Origin: Nectonema munidae
Taxonomy: Eukaryota; Nematomorpha; Nectonematoida; Nectonematidae
DNA: 64,000 nt
Direction of reading: 5' to 3'
NCBI GenBank assembly: GCA_030549495.1
Contig: JAUIRK010000511.1
Location: 1,266,076-1,330,075, forward strand
The notes under the pieces: model-generated
Told to the model about the DNA's origin: nothing
Seen by the model: the letters and a program-made list of their open reading frames with translations, nothing else
Databases searched by the model: none
Translations under genes and position numbers: made by a program
Shown here: positions 1 through 10,100 of the stretch, one piece after another
Numbering within the stretch: position 1 is the stretch's first letter
Layout: every line of letters starts with the position of its first letter

Positions 1-196
1 GTTAGTGATAGGGTTGAGGTTATGTTTAGTGTTAGCGCAATCGTACATATACATTTTTTGACATTCTTGACACAAACTTTCCTATTTATTTGTATTAATA
101 CGCACCTGACACATAAAACATCTTCACATACATACATACGACAGCATAGTAACTGGATATCTACATTCGTCGATTCAATCATTTTATTGTTTTCAG

Positions 197-274
197 AAAT
201 AGGCATGACCGCTGGCAAAAGTGCGAGCACAAAGCTGGAATCAGTCCTCATGAAGTTGTCGCTGGACTCCATCG
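197..274 (+). CDS. TBL3: TBL3 exon A (antepenultimate)
   Basis: The acceptor is a pyrimidine-rich tract ending TTTTCAG at 196 and the donor is G|GTACTT at 275. The exon enters with two bases of a split codon (AA) and leaves with one (G). It encodes IGMTAGKSASTKLESV and then LMKLSLDSI, the start of the Utp13 domain. A 57-bp intron follows. Confidence 0.8.
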
Positions 275-3200
275 GTACTTCCTTCTTGTGCTAATTCTTG
301 CACCTCCTCACATTCATTTTTTCTCTATTAGATCAACTTCTTCGCTTCTGCATCAACTGGAACACGAATTCCAAAAATTGTCATGCTTCCATGCTCCTTC
401 TACACGCTCTTTTGACGAGTTTTCTTCCCGAGAAGTTACTCTCGCTCCCAAACATCAAGGAATCTTTACAAGCGCTTATTCCCTACACCGGTACAATCTA
501 GAATCCTTCTTTTCATTTCTGATTTATCTACCGATCTAGAATAGCCATAACAATCTTTTGAAAAAATATGAAACATTTAATGCCTTTATCCTACAAAATT
601 TCCTTCGAGATTTTTGTGCCGATATTCCTATCATTAGGGCAAACTTTTTTGACTTAAAAATTTGGGAATTATTGGCCTCTAACGTTTTAACCATGAGAAA
701 AAATGAAAAAAGCAATGTAGGAATACAAGTTTAAAATTTTTGAGACATTTATATATAATTCTTCTATCGATTGTGGCATTATAGTATTTATAATAAATTT
801 TATAGTATTTACGTTATATTTGTTGGCATGAAGTTTCTGTCTTTTGGCAAAACTTTTTTTAACAGAGAAAATGAACGTTCAAATGGCGCTGAAGTTGATT
901 GCCAGTTTTGTGAGAAATAATACGATGATGGTGATTTCTTCATTTCGAAGTTTCACAATATCAAATATCTTGATCGAATTTCAAACTCATGTACGTTGCA
1001 TATGCAATCTTTATTACAAATTCAAATGAAAGTTTCAGAAAGTTGAAAGTAATTAGACTTTATTTTTAGGCAGACTTTTGCTAAACTATCATTAATACTT
1101 GCGCGAGCTCTTTTAACTGAAATACTTTAATCATTTTCCATTTCATTCACAATTTTTTAACTGCTCGTAAGTTAGATGGTAATTAGTAGAGAGCTGCCTT
1201 TAACTGACTTGGTCAACGTGTAATGATTGGACAAGAGGAAAATGATATCCAATATCTTTTGAACAAGCTTCTTCTACTTTTCTTTGTACATGTCACCATT
1301 TTCTTGGTTCCTTTTAGTTCATCAACATTTTTATAAAACGACTTCATCTTTGATGCACTAGTATGCATCAACAAGTCACTCGCAGAAATATTATATCGTG
1401 CAGCGTCTGTCAACAATAGGAGAACGTTTTCTCTTTCAATTTTGAAATCTTTTATAATGTCGTCAATAGAAGTTAAATGTGCTTCTAATCATTGACATCC
1501 AAGTCTAGCCATGTTAATTACGGTTTTTCCAATATCTCCTATTGTAGTATAATTCAAGCCTTCAAGCATCACTTCACCTTTTCCATTATCAAATCTCCCC
1601 CCCCCTTTTTTTTCCTCTCGATAATTTTAAAAAAAACCCTTTTAACATTAACATTAAAAAAAAAAATTATATTAATATTCCCTTTTTTTTTTTTCTTTTT
1701 TTTCCCTTTTTTTTTTTTTTGTTTTTTTTTTTTTTTTTCTTCTTTTTTATAAAAAATTTTCTTTTTTTTTTTTTTTTTATAAAAATTTTAATGTTAGAAA
1801 AAAAAAATATTTTTTCTTCCTATCAAATGATTTACAACACTTTTTGAAGAAACCTTACTTTAATCTGCTATCAAAAAATTTTAATAGAAGATAACTTTTC
1901 CTCTCCTCAATCTGAACTGAAGAGATTGCATAACCGATATAAGTAAACAAATCAAGTATACTTGAATGCCAGAGCTTCTAAAAATGAACAAGCAACTTTT
2001 AGAAAGAGGCATTTTTTTTGACTAAGACTCTGGTTTCGAGAACAATTTGTCATTTCATGTGTTTATTTCCATCTTAATGACTTTGGATGAAGAAAGTTTT
2101 CTGGTGCTTAACAACTACTTTACATAATTTTCAATAAAGTTGTGCGTTAGGTGAAACAATGAAATTTTCCGTAAAGTTCTGTAACTAATTTTAGACAAGT
2201 CAATTTTGGCCGTTTTAGGCATTATTTTAAATTGAAATTGTTGAATTTAGTCTAAACAAAAACAAAGAAATATAGATAAATGAATTCCAAATGAAGAAAA
2301 AGGCATTCTTTAAAATAATTCATAAACTTTGGATAACATTCTGTCTCTTGCCACAATCACGAAGTGAACAATAAAAAAGGATAAAGCTTTTTCCTTCTCA
2401 TTCCCAGTCCTGCCCCCCCTTTTCCCATTTTTTTTTTTTTTAAAAAAAAACCTCCAAAAGGAAAAGGGTTTTTTTTGATTCTTTTTTTTTTTTTTTTAAA
2501 AAAAAAAAAGTTCTCCCCAATCCAATTTTACCAATCGACCTTCTTAAGTAGGTGATTATTATAGCCCTTAGGCAGTTGAAAACTAATTAGGTAATTAAAT
2601 TATAATAATTAAAAGATAAGTTCAACTGAATCTCCTAATTGAGTCTCTCCCCCTTACGAATTTTTCCTTCTACCCCAAGAAACCATATTTTTAGAAAGAT
2701 AAATTATAAAATTGTTTAATATAATATACTTAAAAATTAAAGAATATTTTAAAAGCAATTATTGTTAGAAAGAAGTTTTTCATTAAAAAAAATTGGTTTA
2801 CTTTGCAATTGGTTCTAGGACAATTGATATATTTATTTAAAAAATCTTATTATTAAATTAAAACTCTAAAATTAATTATGTCATAAACACTAAATAAAAT
2901 TTGTTCTAAATTAATCATATTTTTTAAAATCATTGGATTTATTAGATATATACGGGGGGGGGGGGGGGCAATTGTCCTACCTTGCAATTAACTTATTGCA
3001 AATGAGAACAAACTTTCGATTTGCTGAATTTCAGGTTCCAACTTCAATAACGCTTTAGATTTTGCGAAGGCTAGAACTGCGATAGTCGCATTTGATGTCA
3101 TTTTCAAACATCTTTCCTATTTTTTGGAATCTTCTGATTTGTTTCAATTTTGCATTATTATTCTCTAGAACGACATTATAACAGATTGGACAAGCTTCTA

Positions 3201-3452
3201 GAAAGCTCTAAAATAGTGGCATTCTTTTCAGATTCCATAAATCCCTTAACACACCCATCTCAAATATTGAAATCAGATAAACTCTCTTCAAGCATCCCCA
3301 GTCTTTGTGAAGGAGAGAGTTTAAACACCGGAAACAAGTATATTGTATTCTTATTTTTTATCCTAACTTCAATTTATATTTTAGGAAAGTCAAAAAAATA
3401 TGATACAAAGGAAAGAAATTCCTTGAAGGTGCCAGAAAATGATTTCATTTGA
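197..3452 (+). CDS. TBL3: TBL3/UTP13 (U3 snoRNP WD40 protein), last three coding exons
   Basis: This is the 3' end of the gene for TBL3, the animal form of yeast Utp13. The protein belongs to the UTP-B part of the small-subunit processome in the nucleolus and is needed for 18S rRNA processing (family knowledge). Three exons, 197-274, 332-490 and 3169-3452, join in continuous phase. They encode the C-terminal Utp13 domain that follows the WD40 repeats: a segment starting KLESVLMKLSLDSI, the hallmark LLRFCINWNTNS, a leucine-rich helix ending LQALIPYT, and ERHYNRLDKLLESS. These match the order and spacing remembered for human TBL3 (WNTNS, then LLPYTERH). The WD40 part lies left of the window. 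The last intron (491-3168) carries low-complexity blocks. The gene converges on the PDZ gene. Recognition is strong; the exact C-terminus is uncertain because of a possible 47-nt intron at 3338-3384. Confidence 0.85.
332..490 (+). CDS. TBL3: TBL3 exon B (penultimate)
   Basis: The acceptor is TTCTCTATTAG at 331 and the donor is G|GTACAA at 491. The 159 bp (2 + 52 codons + 1) keep the phase of exon A. The exon encodes the most conserved part of the Utp13 domain, from DQLLRFCINWNTNS to ESLQALIPYT. Confidence 0.85.
1596..1816. repeat. Homopolymer block in TBL3 intron
   Basis: About 220 bp consist of alternating long runs of T, A and C. The abrupt run structure looks like poorly resolved sequence rather than a simple-sequence repeat with a clean unit. 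It encodes nothing. Confidence 0.7.
2170..2315 (-). repeat. Dispersed repeat, copy 1 of inverted pair
   Basis: The reverse complement of this stretch resembles 6398-6525. Shared landmarks are AGAATGCC, a TTCATTTATCT tract, TTTGTTTAGA, AAAAC.GCCAAAA and GACTTGTCT. The family is not recognised. The copy lies in the last TBL3 intron. Confidence 0.5.
2412..2512. repeat. Second homopolymer block in TBL3 intron
   Basis: Runs of C, T, A and again T and A follow each other over about 100 bp. The block resembles 1596-1816 and 61331-61830. A separate run of 15 G lies at 2954-2968. The remaining intron sequence from 491 to 3168 is AT-rich with no recognisable gene. Confidence 0.65.
3169..3452 (+). CDS. 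TBL3: TBL3 terminal coding exon
   Basis: The acceptor is TTATTCTCTAG at 3168. With the G left by exon B it completes a Glu codon and gives ERHYNRLDKLLESS, the expected continuation. Read straight through, the frame stops at 3450-3452 after a hydrophobic stretch (YIVFLFFILTSIYIL) that is odd for a nucleolar protein. If GT at 3338 and AG at 3384 are used as a 47-nt intron, the protein instead ends with a basic NKKVKKI and stops at 3401-3403. The poly(A) signal at 3457 suits either form. Confidence 0.75.
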
Positions 3453-3456
3453 AAAA

Positions 3457-3462
3457 AATAAA
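3457..3462 (+). terminator. Poly(A) signal of TBL3
   Basis: An AATAAA lies 4 bp past the read-through stop codon and about 54 bp past the alternative spliced stop. It is the first canonical signal after the last TBL3 exon. Confidence 0.5.
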
Positions 3463-3991
3463 ATGTTTAGCTTTTGCAACTTATTTTTGAATGCCACACA
3501 TATGTAAGGAAAAAGTAGATAAACTATAGCAAGATACTTTTGGTGTAAAATAAAAAAAGTACTTTAAATTTCAAAAATGCCTGTTTCTTCATATATATAA
3601 GCGCTATCAGAATTTTTTTGAAAACTTCTATGTAGTCGTATAAAAATGTATTATAATACTAAATATAATAGTAACATCGTTTTATCTTATTAAAAGTGCA
3701 TTATTTACATATTTACCTTTTAGTAACATATAAATTAAAAATGACAAAATCAAAGCCCTTAATTTTGAAGCTTCTTCCAAAGCCTTCAGAGGAAAACAAA
3801 AACTCAGGTGTCTTTCACATAAAACATAATAAAAATATAGCAGTACCTAAATGAATGACTAAATAAATTCTTTTATAATAAAAACGATTTCATTGTTTAC
3901 GCGAAGGATGATTCATCACTCTTCTTCGGAAAGAAAAATCTTGAAATATTACGTTTTCATTGAGCGGTATACCACGTGTGCATAAATCGTA

Positions 3992-5278
3992 TTGAACTCT
4001 GACAACTGTCTGACCGGATACTCCATTCCAAAGCATTGTTTTGATAAATTTGAAGTGTATCACCTACTTTCTTATTTTGCTTGCTTGTTACACATTGGTG
4101 AATGTTTGGACCAAAAAGTTGAAATTTTCACACTTTTCAGTGAAACCTGTGTATCGCCTTTCCTAAAAGCTTCTCTTGAAAGAAAATTGTTTTTTCTGAT
4201 ACATTATTTTCTTTCTTTTGATGATAAAAGCATAAGAAACCTCGATGACAAACTTGCTGCAGTGAGAATTTTACACGATCACTTCTATAAAGTTTTTGCC
4301 CAATATTGGACTCCCAATACTGCTGTGACTATTGATGAACAATTGGTTAGTTTCAGAGGGAATTTCAACTCCAAAATTTACGATCCAAAAAAACCAGGGC
4401 ATTATGGTATTAAAATTTATCAAATAAACGATTCAAAAAGCTTTTATTACATGAAACCTGACATATATATTTCCGCTTTAGAACACTCAAGTTATTTTTC
4501 CGCTATTTCCATAATAAAACGACTTGTTTCCGATTCAAATTTGCCAGAGGGTATTGGTATTTATATGGATAGGTTTTTTACTTCTCATGAAATATTCAGG
4601 TGGGCCCTTACAAAAAACTACACTGTATGTGTGACTGTGATGTCTACGAAAAGATTTATCCCAAAAAATTTACAGCCGAACTATCTAAAAACTCTCAAGC
4701 TAAATGAGTGTGAAACTCATGTAGTTTATTCGAAAGATGCCTCTCTCGACATACATTCCGAAACGAAACTTCAAAGTTGTTTACATTTTATCGTAACAAC
4801 CCCGAAAAAAGTTGAAATAACTTGTATTGCGGGCAAACCTGAATCAATGATTGAATATAACAAGCATAAAAGTGGAGTAGATGTTGGTAACAGGATGTTC
4901 AAGCAATATCGAAGCTAACAAGCCTTGTAGAAGGTGGCCGATGGCGATATTCAGCAATTATTTGGACTGAACTCCTTTATCATATCCAAGTTCAACTCTC
5001 CGCAAGATTTTCCTTCTATAAAAAGTGGAGGAAGAAATATTTTCATAAAAAGGCTCTCTCTACTTTTATCGCAAGAATCAATGAGAGTAAGATCTAATCC
5101 AGCACAAACAAACTTGAAAACTAAATCCCTCCTCAACTTTTATGGCTTTCCCAACCAACTCCATCTTCAGCTTCTTCCCTCAGAGGATTTTGTTTTTTAT
5201 GCCTACCCATGGAAAAACGAAGCACTAGAAAATGTTCGAAATACTGCATTCAAACTTGCAAATTACACTCTAAACTAA
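3992..5278 (+). mobile_element. piggyBac-family transposase relic
   Basis: A 308-codon open stretch (3992-4918) followed by a second one in another frame (4934-5278) encodes a piggyBac transposase (DDE_Tnp_1_7). piggyBac enzymes cut and paste DNA at TTAA sites in the nucleus. All three catalytic aspartates are visible: TIDEQLVSFRG (Asp codon 4334-4336), IYMDRFFTS (4568-4570) and SGVDVGNRM (4880-4882). These correspond to the VDEQL, CDNWFTS and GGVDTLDQM motifs of the cabbage looper enzyme. The frame changes between about 4912 and 4934, just before the RRWPMAIFSNYLD segment, so the gene is not functional as read. There is no ATG at the left end (the open frame begins at TTG) and the N-terminal region is missing. 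No CCC...GGG terminal repeats next to TTAA were found around it. It sits between the convergent TBL3 and PDZ genes. A diverged relative lies at 54780-55860. Confidence 0.85.
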
Positions 5279-6950
5279 TATGCGATAAATGCTTCTAATT
5301 TTACGTGAGCGTCCTTTTTTGCCTTTTGTATTCTTTGCAAATCAAAATTGTAATAAAAGCTTTTGTCCTTAACTTGAAAACACTACGATAGTATATTTTC
5401 AGAAATGAAAATAAATATTTTAATATTTTTTAACAAAAGCGAGTGAATTATTATGTATTTGTGTGATCCGAATGTGCAACTACAAACCATAGAAAGTCTT
5501 TAAGTCGAATAAAATCTTAAATAAATCCATTTTTGAAATATGAAATTCGGTTTCGTTTTTCTTTTATTAAAGTAAATGTTTAAAATTAAATTTACATAAT
5601 AGAATTACTAAAAGTGTTATGGAAAAATTTTTGGCATTAGCGAGTTAAAGTTTGATCTGGAGTAAATTGCCATATCTCTGTAAAGCTCAGTGTTGCTTCT
5701 CATCTTTGTTATAAAAATTGAACACGGATCAAAAGAGACAGAAAAACCACATGTTTTTGAAATTTTTTATATTATGCATAATATTAATTCAGCAGATAAT
5801 TGATTATAACTAAATTACATAAAGTTACATTTTAATTTCAAAAAAATTTTCCCACTTTTGAAATATTTTCTTTTTTTAAAAAAATAACAGCTAATTTCAA
5901 AATTATTGCCCAAAGATTCAAATTTTTCACTAGTGGGTAATTTCCTACATTTTTCGGAAACGCTGTGCTAGACCTGTGAAGTAGGAAGCAAATGATTTTG
6001 TTTCATAATCTCACCCAAGAAATGCGTTAATTCTCTTAAAGATAACAACTATTCCTTTCTTTACCTCATTTTTAAAGCAAGATTATAGGAGTTGTTTCTT
6101 AGTTTTTGCTAAACATGTTAATATGATGGTGAACTTTTATTTTGTCTAACAAATCGTTCATTGTAGTGGTTTAATATTTTGGTATATTATTAAATTCAAT
6201 TTATAACACAATATGCAAAGTGGATATGACCGTCTGGCATTTTCTTAGGGCAAAGAGTGTTAGAAGACCTCTTTTTCTGAGTTGTCAGTTTTGCTCGAAT
6301 TAAATTTGAAATACACTAAATAAAATCAACATCACAAAATCTTGCTCTAAGATTAATAATAATCTGAACCAATTTAGTATGCGATGAAATTAAAATATTA
6401 AAAAGAATGCCCTTTTCTTCATTTATCTTTGTTTAGATTCAGTTCAACACCTTCAGGTTAAAGGAATGCGTAAAACAGCCAAAAGTGACTTGTCTGAAAT
6501 TTGGAGAACTATGCATCCTAACCCAGAACTTCATTGTAAATATTATTCAATTCTGAAATTATTGCCACGTGAATGCTAAACAACGCTGACAAACAAATAC
6601 GTGTATACAACTACGAAACAGCTGACTTTTAAGCATGGTTTAACTTCTTTATTTTTCTCATTTCTGTTTTCATACAAAATAAAATTTACAAGCTGTCCAC
6701 ATGCATTCCGAAATCTCAGAAGAATAAACGATAGGAATTAACAATGGTCATTTCAAAGGGAAAAAGGCATTTAAATTGTCTTGTAAAACCTGATGAAAAG
6801 TTACAAAGAGATTTTTAATTAAAAAATAAATTAATTTAAATACACACACATATATAGGTGTATATGTATAATAATAATAATAATAATAAGAGATGCACGC
6901 AGAAAATAAAAGAAATTTTTGGATCGTCGTCGTCATCATCATGCGCGAGT
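5279..6950. other. AT-rich intergenic region between converging genes
   Basis: No gene is recognised here. The stretch holds the second copy of an inverted dispersed repeat (6398-6525) and a short TA/ATA microsatellite near 6846-6892. It separates the piggyBac relic from the 3' end of the PDZ gene. Confidence 0.6.
6398..6525 (+). repeat. Dispersed repeat, copy 2 of inverted pair
   Basis: This matches the reverse complement of 2170-2315 with scattered changes. It includes GAATGCCC, TTCATTTATCTTTGTTTAGA and AAAACAGCCAAAAGTGACTT. The pair faces in opposite directions about 4.1 kb apart. A TBL3 exon lies between them, so they are not the two ends of one intact element. Confidence 0.5.
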
Positions 6951-6970
6951 TAGGAGGGGCAATGCATAGA

Positions 6971-6976
6971 TTTATT
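6971..6976 (-). terminator. Poly(A) signal of the PDZ gene
   Basis: TTTATT on the plus strand is AATAAA on the minus strand, 26 bp past the TAG stop at 7004-7002. It is the nearest canonical signal. Confidence 0.5.
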
Positions 6977-7001
6977 CTTGGAATTTGTGATTCTTTCTAT
7001 A

Positions 7002-7195
7002 CTATTCTTTGTCGATATCGAGGACGCTATCGTTGGGAGAAAGGCGAGAAAAGACGAGGAGAGAGACTTTTCCGTCCGAAAGACTTTTAAGGTACTTCCA
7101 CGCTTCGAAGTGACTCCGTCCTTGCATCGCAGTTCCATTTATTTCGATGATTTCATCGCCCACATTCAGCTTCTCGCATCTTTCCGCAGACCCTC
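7002..7195 (-). CDS. bbg: PDZ gene terminal exon (second half of PDZ2)
   Basis: The acceptor TTGTTTAG (reading minus) ends at 7196 and the stop is at 7004-7002. It encodes GSAERCEKLNVGDEIIEING, TAMQG, HFEAWKYLKSLSDGKVSLLV and a short tail ending LDIDKE. The tail does not look like a C-terminal PDZ ligand. Confidence 0.85.
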
Positions 7196-10100
7196 CTAAA
7201 CAACAATAATAATTAGGCATAAAGAATTGAGCATTATTTGGATAATACGAAGTGTCTTGCTTGCTTACCAGCTTATTTGAAACAGTTCATTTTGTTATTA
7301 TAGATTAAATTAAGCAATTTTTTAAAGATTGGTATATTTATAGAACTGGCTAAGAAAGTTGAACGCTGTTTGTCTTTCCTTCATACGTCATGTGGTTCTC
7401 GAAGTATAAACTCTCAAATTTCGTTCAAAGGGGTCATTTTTGTTAAAATAGAGAATATTAAAAGCTGAAAATCTGTTGTCACAGAGATTGCTAAAAAAAA
7501 ATTTTTACGAAGTCAAACAAAAGATCTTTAAATTGATCTTTGACCCCCAAAAGATCATTTGACGTAGAAATCGATTTTTCTGTATATCGACCAAAGTTGC
7601 TAAAGAATAGAAATTTTCCTCATGCCACAAATTGATCTCAAAGTAGGAGAATTTAAGAGGATATGAGATAGAGACACGATTGACAATTAATTATACGCAC
7701 GCAAGAAAACCTAAGTATTTTTTGGGTTTTTACCTAAAGAGACACTTTGGGCTAAAAATGACGCTTATATTTTTATTTGTTTACAAGATCACTTTCATTT
7801 CAGAGGAAAATATGCAAAACTATTTACAAAATTATCGAGTTTAAAAAAGCAACAAATGAAAGTTCATGGCGAAAAAACAACCAATCAAAATCCTTAGATT
7901 CTGTAAATTACGAATTCAGTTCTGTGTGTATTATCCTTCAGCAATTGCAGATCTAGAACGAACATCTTCAAATTTTACTCAAATATGCCGAAACAAAGAA
8001 CATGCTTTCTACTAAAAAGTTTTCATTTTATAAAATAATGTTCATGCTCTCGTTTTAATTTAATAAAGTGTTGTTTTCGAGATTTTTTACAAAGTTTTTC
8101 AAACCTTCTTAAAAATTCCTATGAAAAAATTTAAAGGTGGTTTTGTTCAGGAAACTCGTGGCTTTTTACACGGTTGGAAGCAACAATGAGGAGATATTAG
8201 GATGAACTGAGGTTTTTCATCTTGAGGGTGTACAAAGACTTCGAGTCGAAAACGTTTGCATTTTATAAATCGTTTCAGCGTTTACCCGTCTTCTAAGCAG
8301 ATTCGTGAAACACAATCAAGAAATACAAAATGGAAGCGAACCTTTGAAGATCTTCTTGATGCAGAGCGGCTTGTCAATTCCGTTCAAAAAGTTCCTACCG
8401 CCTTCCAGCGAAAAGCCAAGGCCACAGAGTCCTTTGCTGTCCAACACAACCCTCGTGTACTCGCGGTGCAACTGGGAAGAGGATGAGTGTGTGCTCTCTG
8501 AAACTGCGAAAAGAAACAAAGTAAATTTAAAACTGCCAAGCTTTACACAAGTATCATTTGTAATGTCGTGAACAAGCGCCTCCTGGGTGCGTATTCTGTA
8601 AATTATGGGCTCGCTACTATATACGTAAAATTTAAGACGGAAAATAAAGATGTCAAGAGATCAGAATTAATTAATGAAAAGGGAACATGCCAAAGTGTGT
8701 ATATTCTAAGGGAGTTCCAGCGGTCAGAATAAATCAGGGCAGGGGGGGGGAGCTTATCGACGGGCCTGGTAATAGCAATGGTCATAAATATAGGTTTAGT
8801 GTTTAAATGTGATCTAATTATTATAAAAGGTGTTATCCAGCACTGCTGCTGCATATACATGCATGTATCTGTATATAAATTAGCGAAAATATCGTATTTC
8901 AGTCAAGAAGTTTGAACGTTCGAGTTTTCACGTGCTCTAGCCCAAAAAAACCCTTTAATTTGAGGCGCAACTAAATATTCAGAATCTTCTTGGAGTTTGT
9001 GAAAAGATACCTTCATATAGAGATGTGTGGTTTGTTTGCAGTGCGTAGGGAAAAGGATGGGAGGCCGGGTTCTTCGAGGAATCTGCGTTGTTGGTGCTGT
9101 GGTAATTGCTGCCGCCATTCAAAACGACTTCTTGGTGACAAGATGGAGTGAGGGACTGTGCGGATGAAGATTTGCTACGCGACAAAACCAGAACGACTTC
9201 GGGGCGAGGAGAACGCAGTATTTCCACGCTTTGTCTGTGCGTCAGGTTCTTCATGTTTTTGCCGTTGATTGATAGGATGCGATCGTTTTTCTTGGCTCGA
9301 CCATCCCTATCTGCTATGGAACCCAAGATGATTTTATAAATCTAAAACAGAGAATCAACAATCACGGATTAATAAAGGCATAATACCTAGGAACTTTTCA
9401 TAAATTTATGCCTACGTAGAAAGTAGGACATTGGTCGGCATTGTGAGTTGGAGTTTTGGCGCCTAAAACTAAAAATATCATCGCCCGCGTAAAAAGAATT
9501 CTTGGTATTTATAATCGCCCAGGTTTAGGTTGTAAAATAAGAGTGTATCAGTTCAAAGCAATTTTCTTCATGGTAGCATAAAACCTCAATGTTTAAATGA
9601 GCTTTGTGCTGTGGAGACTATTTCGGAAGTAAAGTTACGTATTTTTTCAATCACAAATACTTTTGGAGCATCTTTTCACACAGCGAATTTTCCGAACAGC
9701 CAAGATGTGGATTGCTTGATTAAAATAAGTTTAGAAGACTAAAAAAATTAACATCTGGGATTGAAGCCACATAAAAAAGTTAATGCCTCCGACTCATGTT
9801 ATGTAAAAACAGTAACCGTTTTTTTCCTTTAATAAAAATAAGGGTATGTTTATCATATCAAAAAGATTTTTCTGGTACTTTGAAAGCTTTAAACGAATTT
9901 TTGGCTTACAATTAAAAAGCTTTAATTTTCCATTAAAAAGTTTTTGGAATAAAGTATGTGTGTCTTAGCAAGAATGAATATACAGGTTCGTGATAGAAGT
10001 GATACGAAGACAGACTACTAAATTTTACTACGCCTCTACACAACAAACTGGAAAGTACTTTAATTCTGCTTCAAAAATAAATGTTAGTTTTTTTACTTGT

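Noticed and set aside
1681-1752. Open frame with long phenylalanine runs
   Set aside because: It is produced by T homopolymers in a low-quality block.
2170-6525. Inverted repeats considered as the ends of the piggyBac element
   Set aside because: A TBL3 exon lies between the left repeat and the transposase, and neither repeat has CCC/GGG ends at TTAA.
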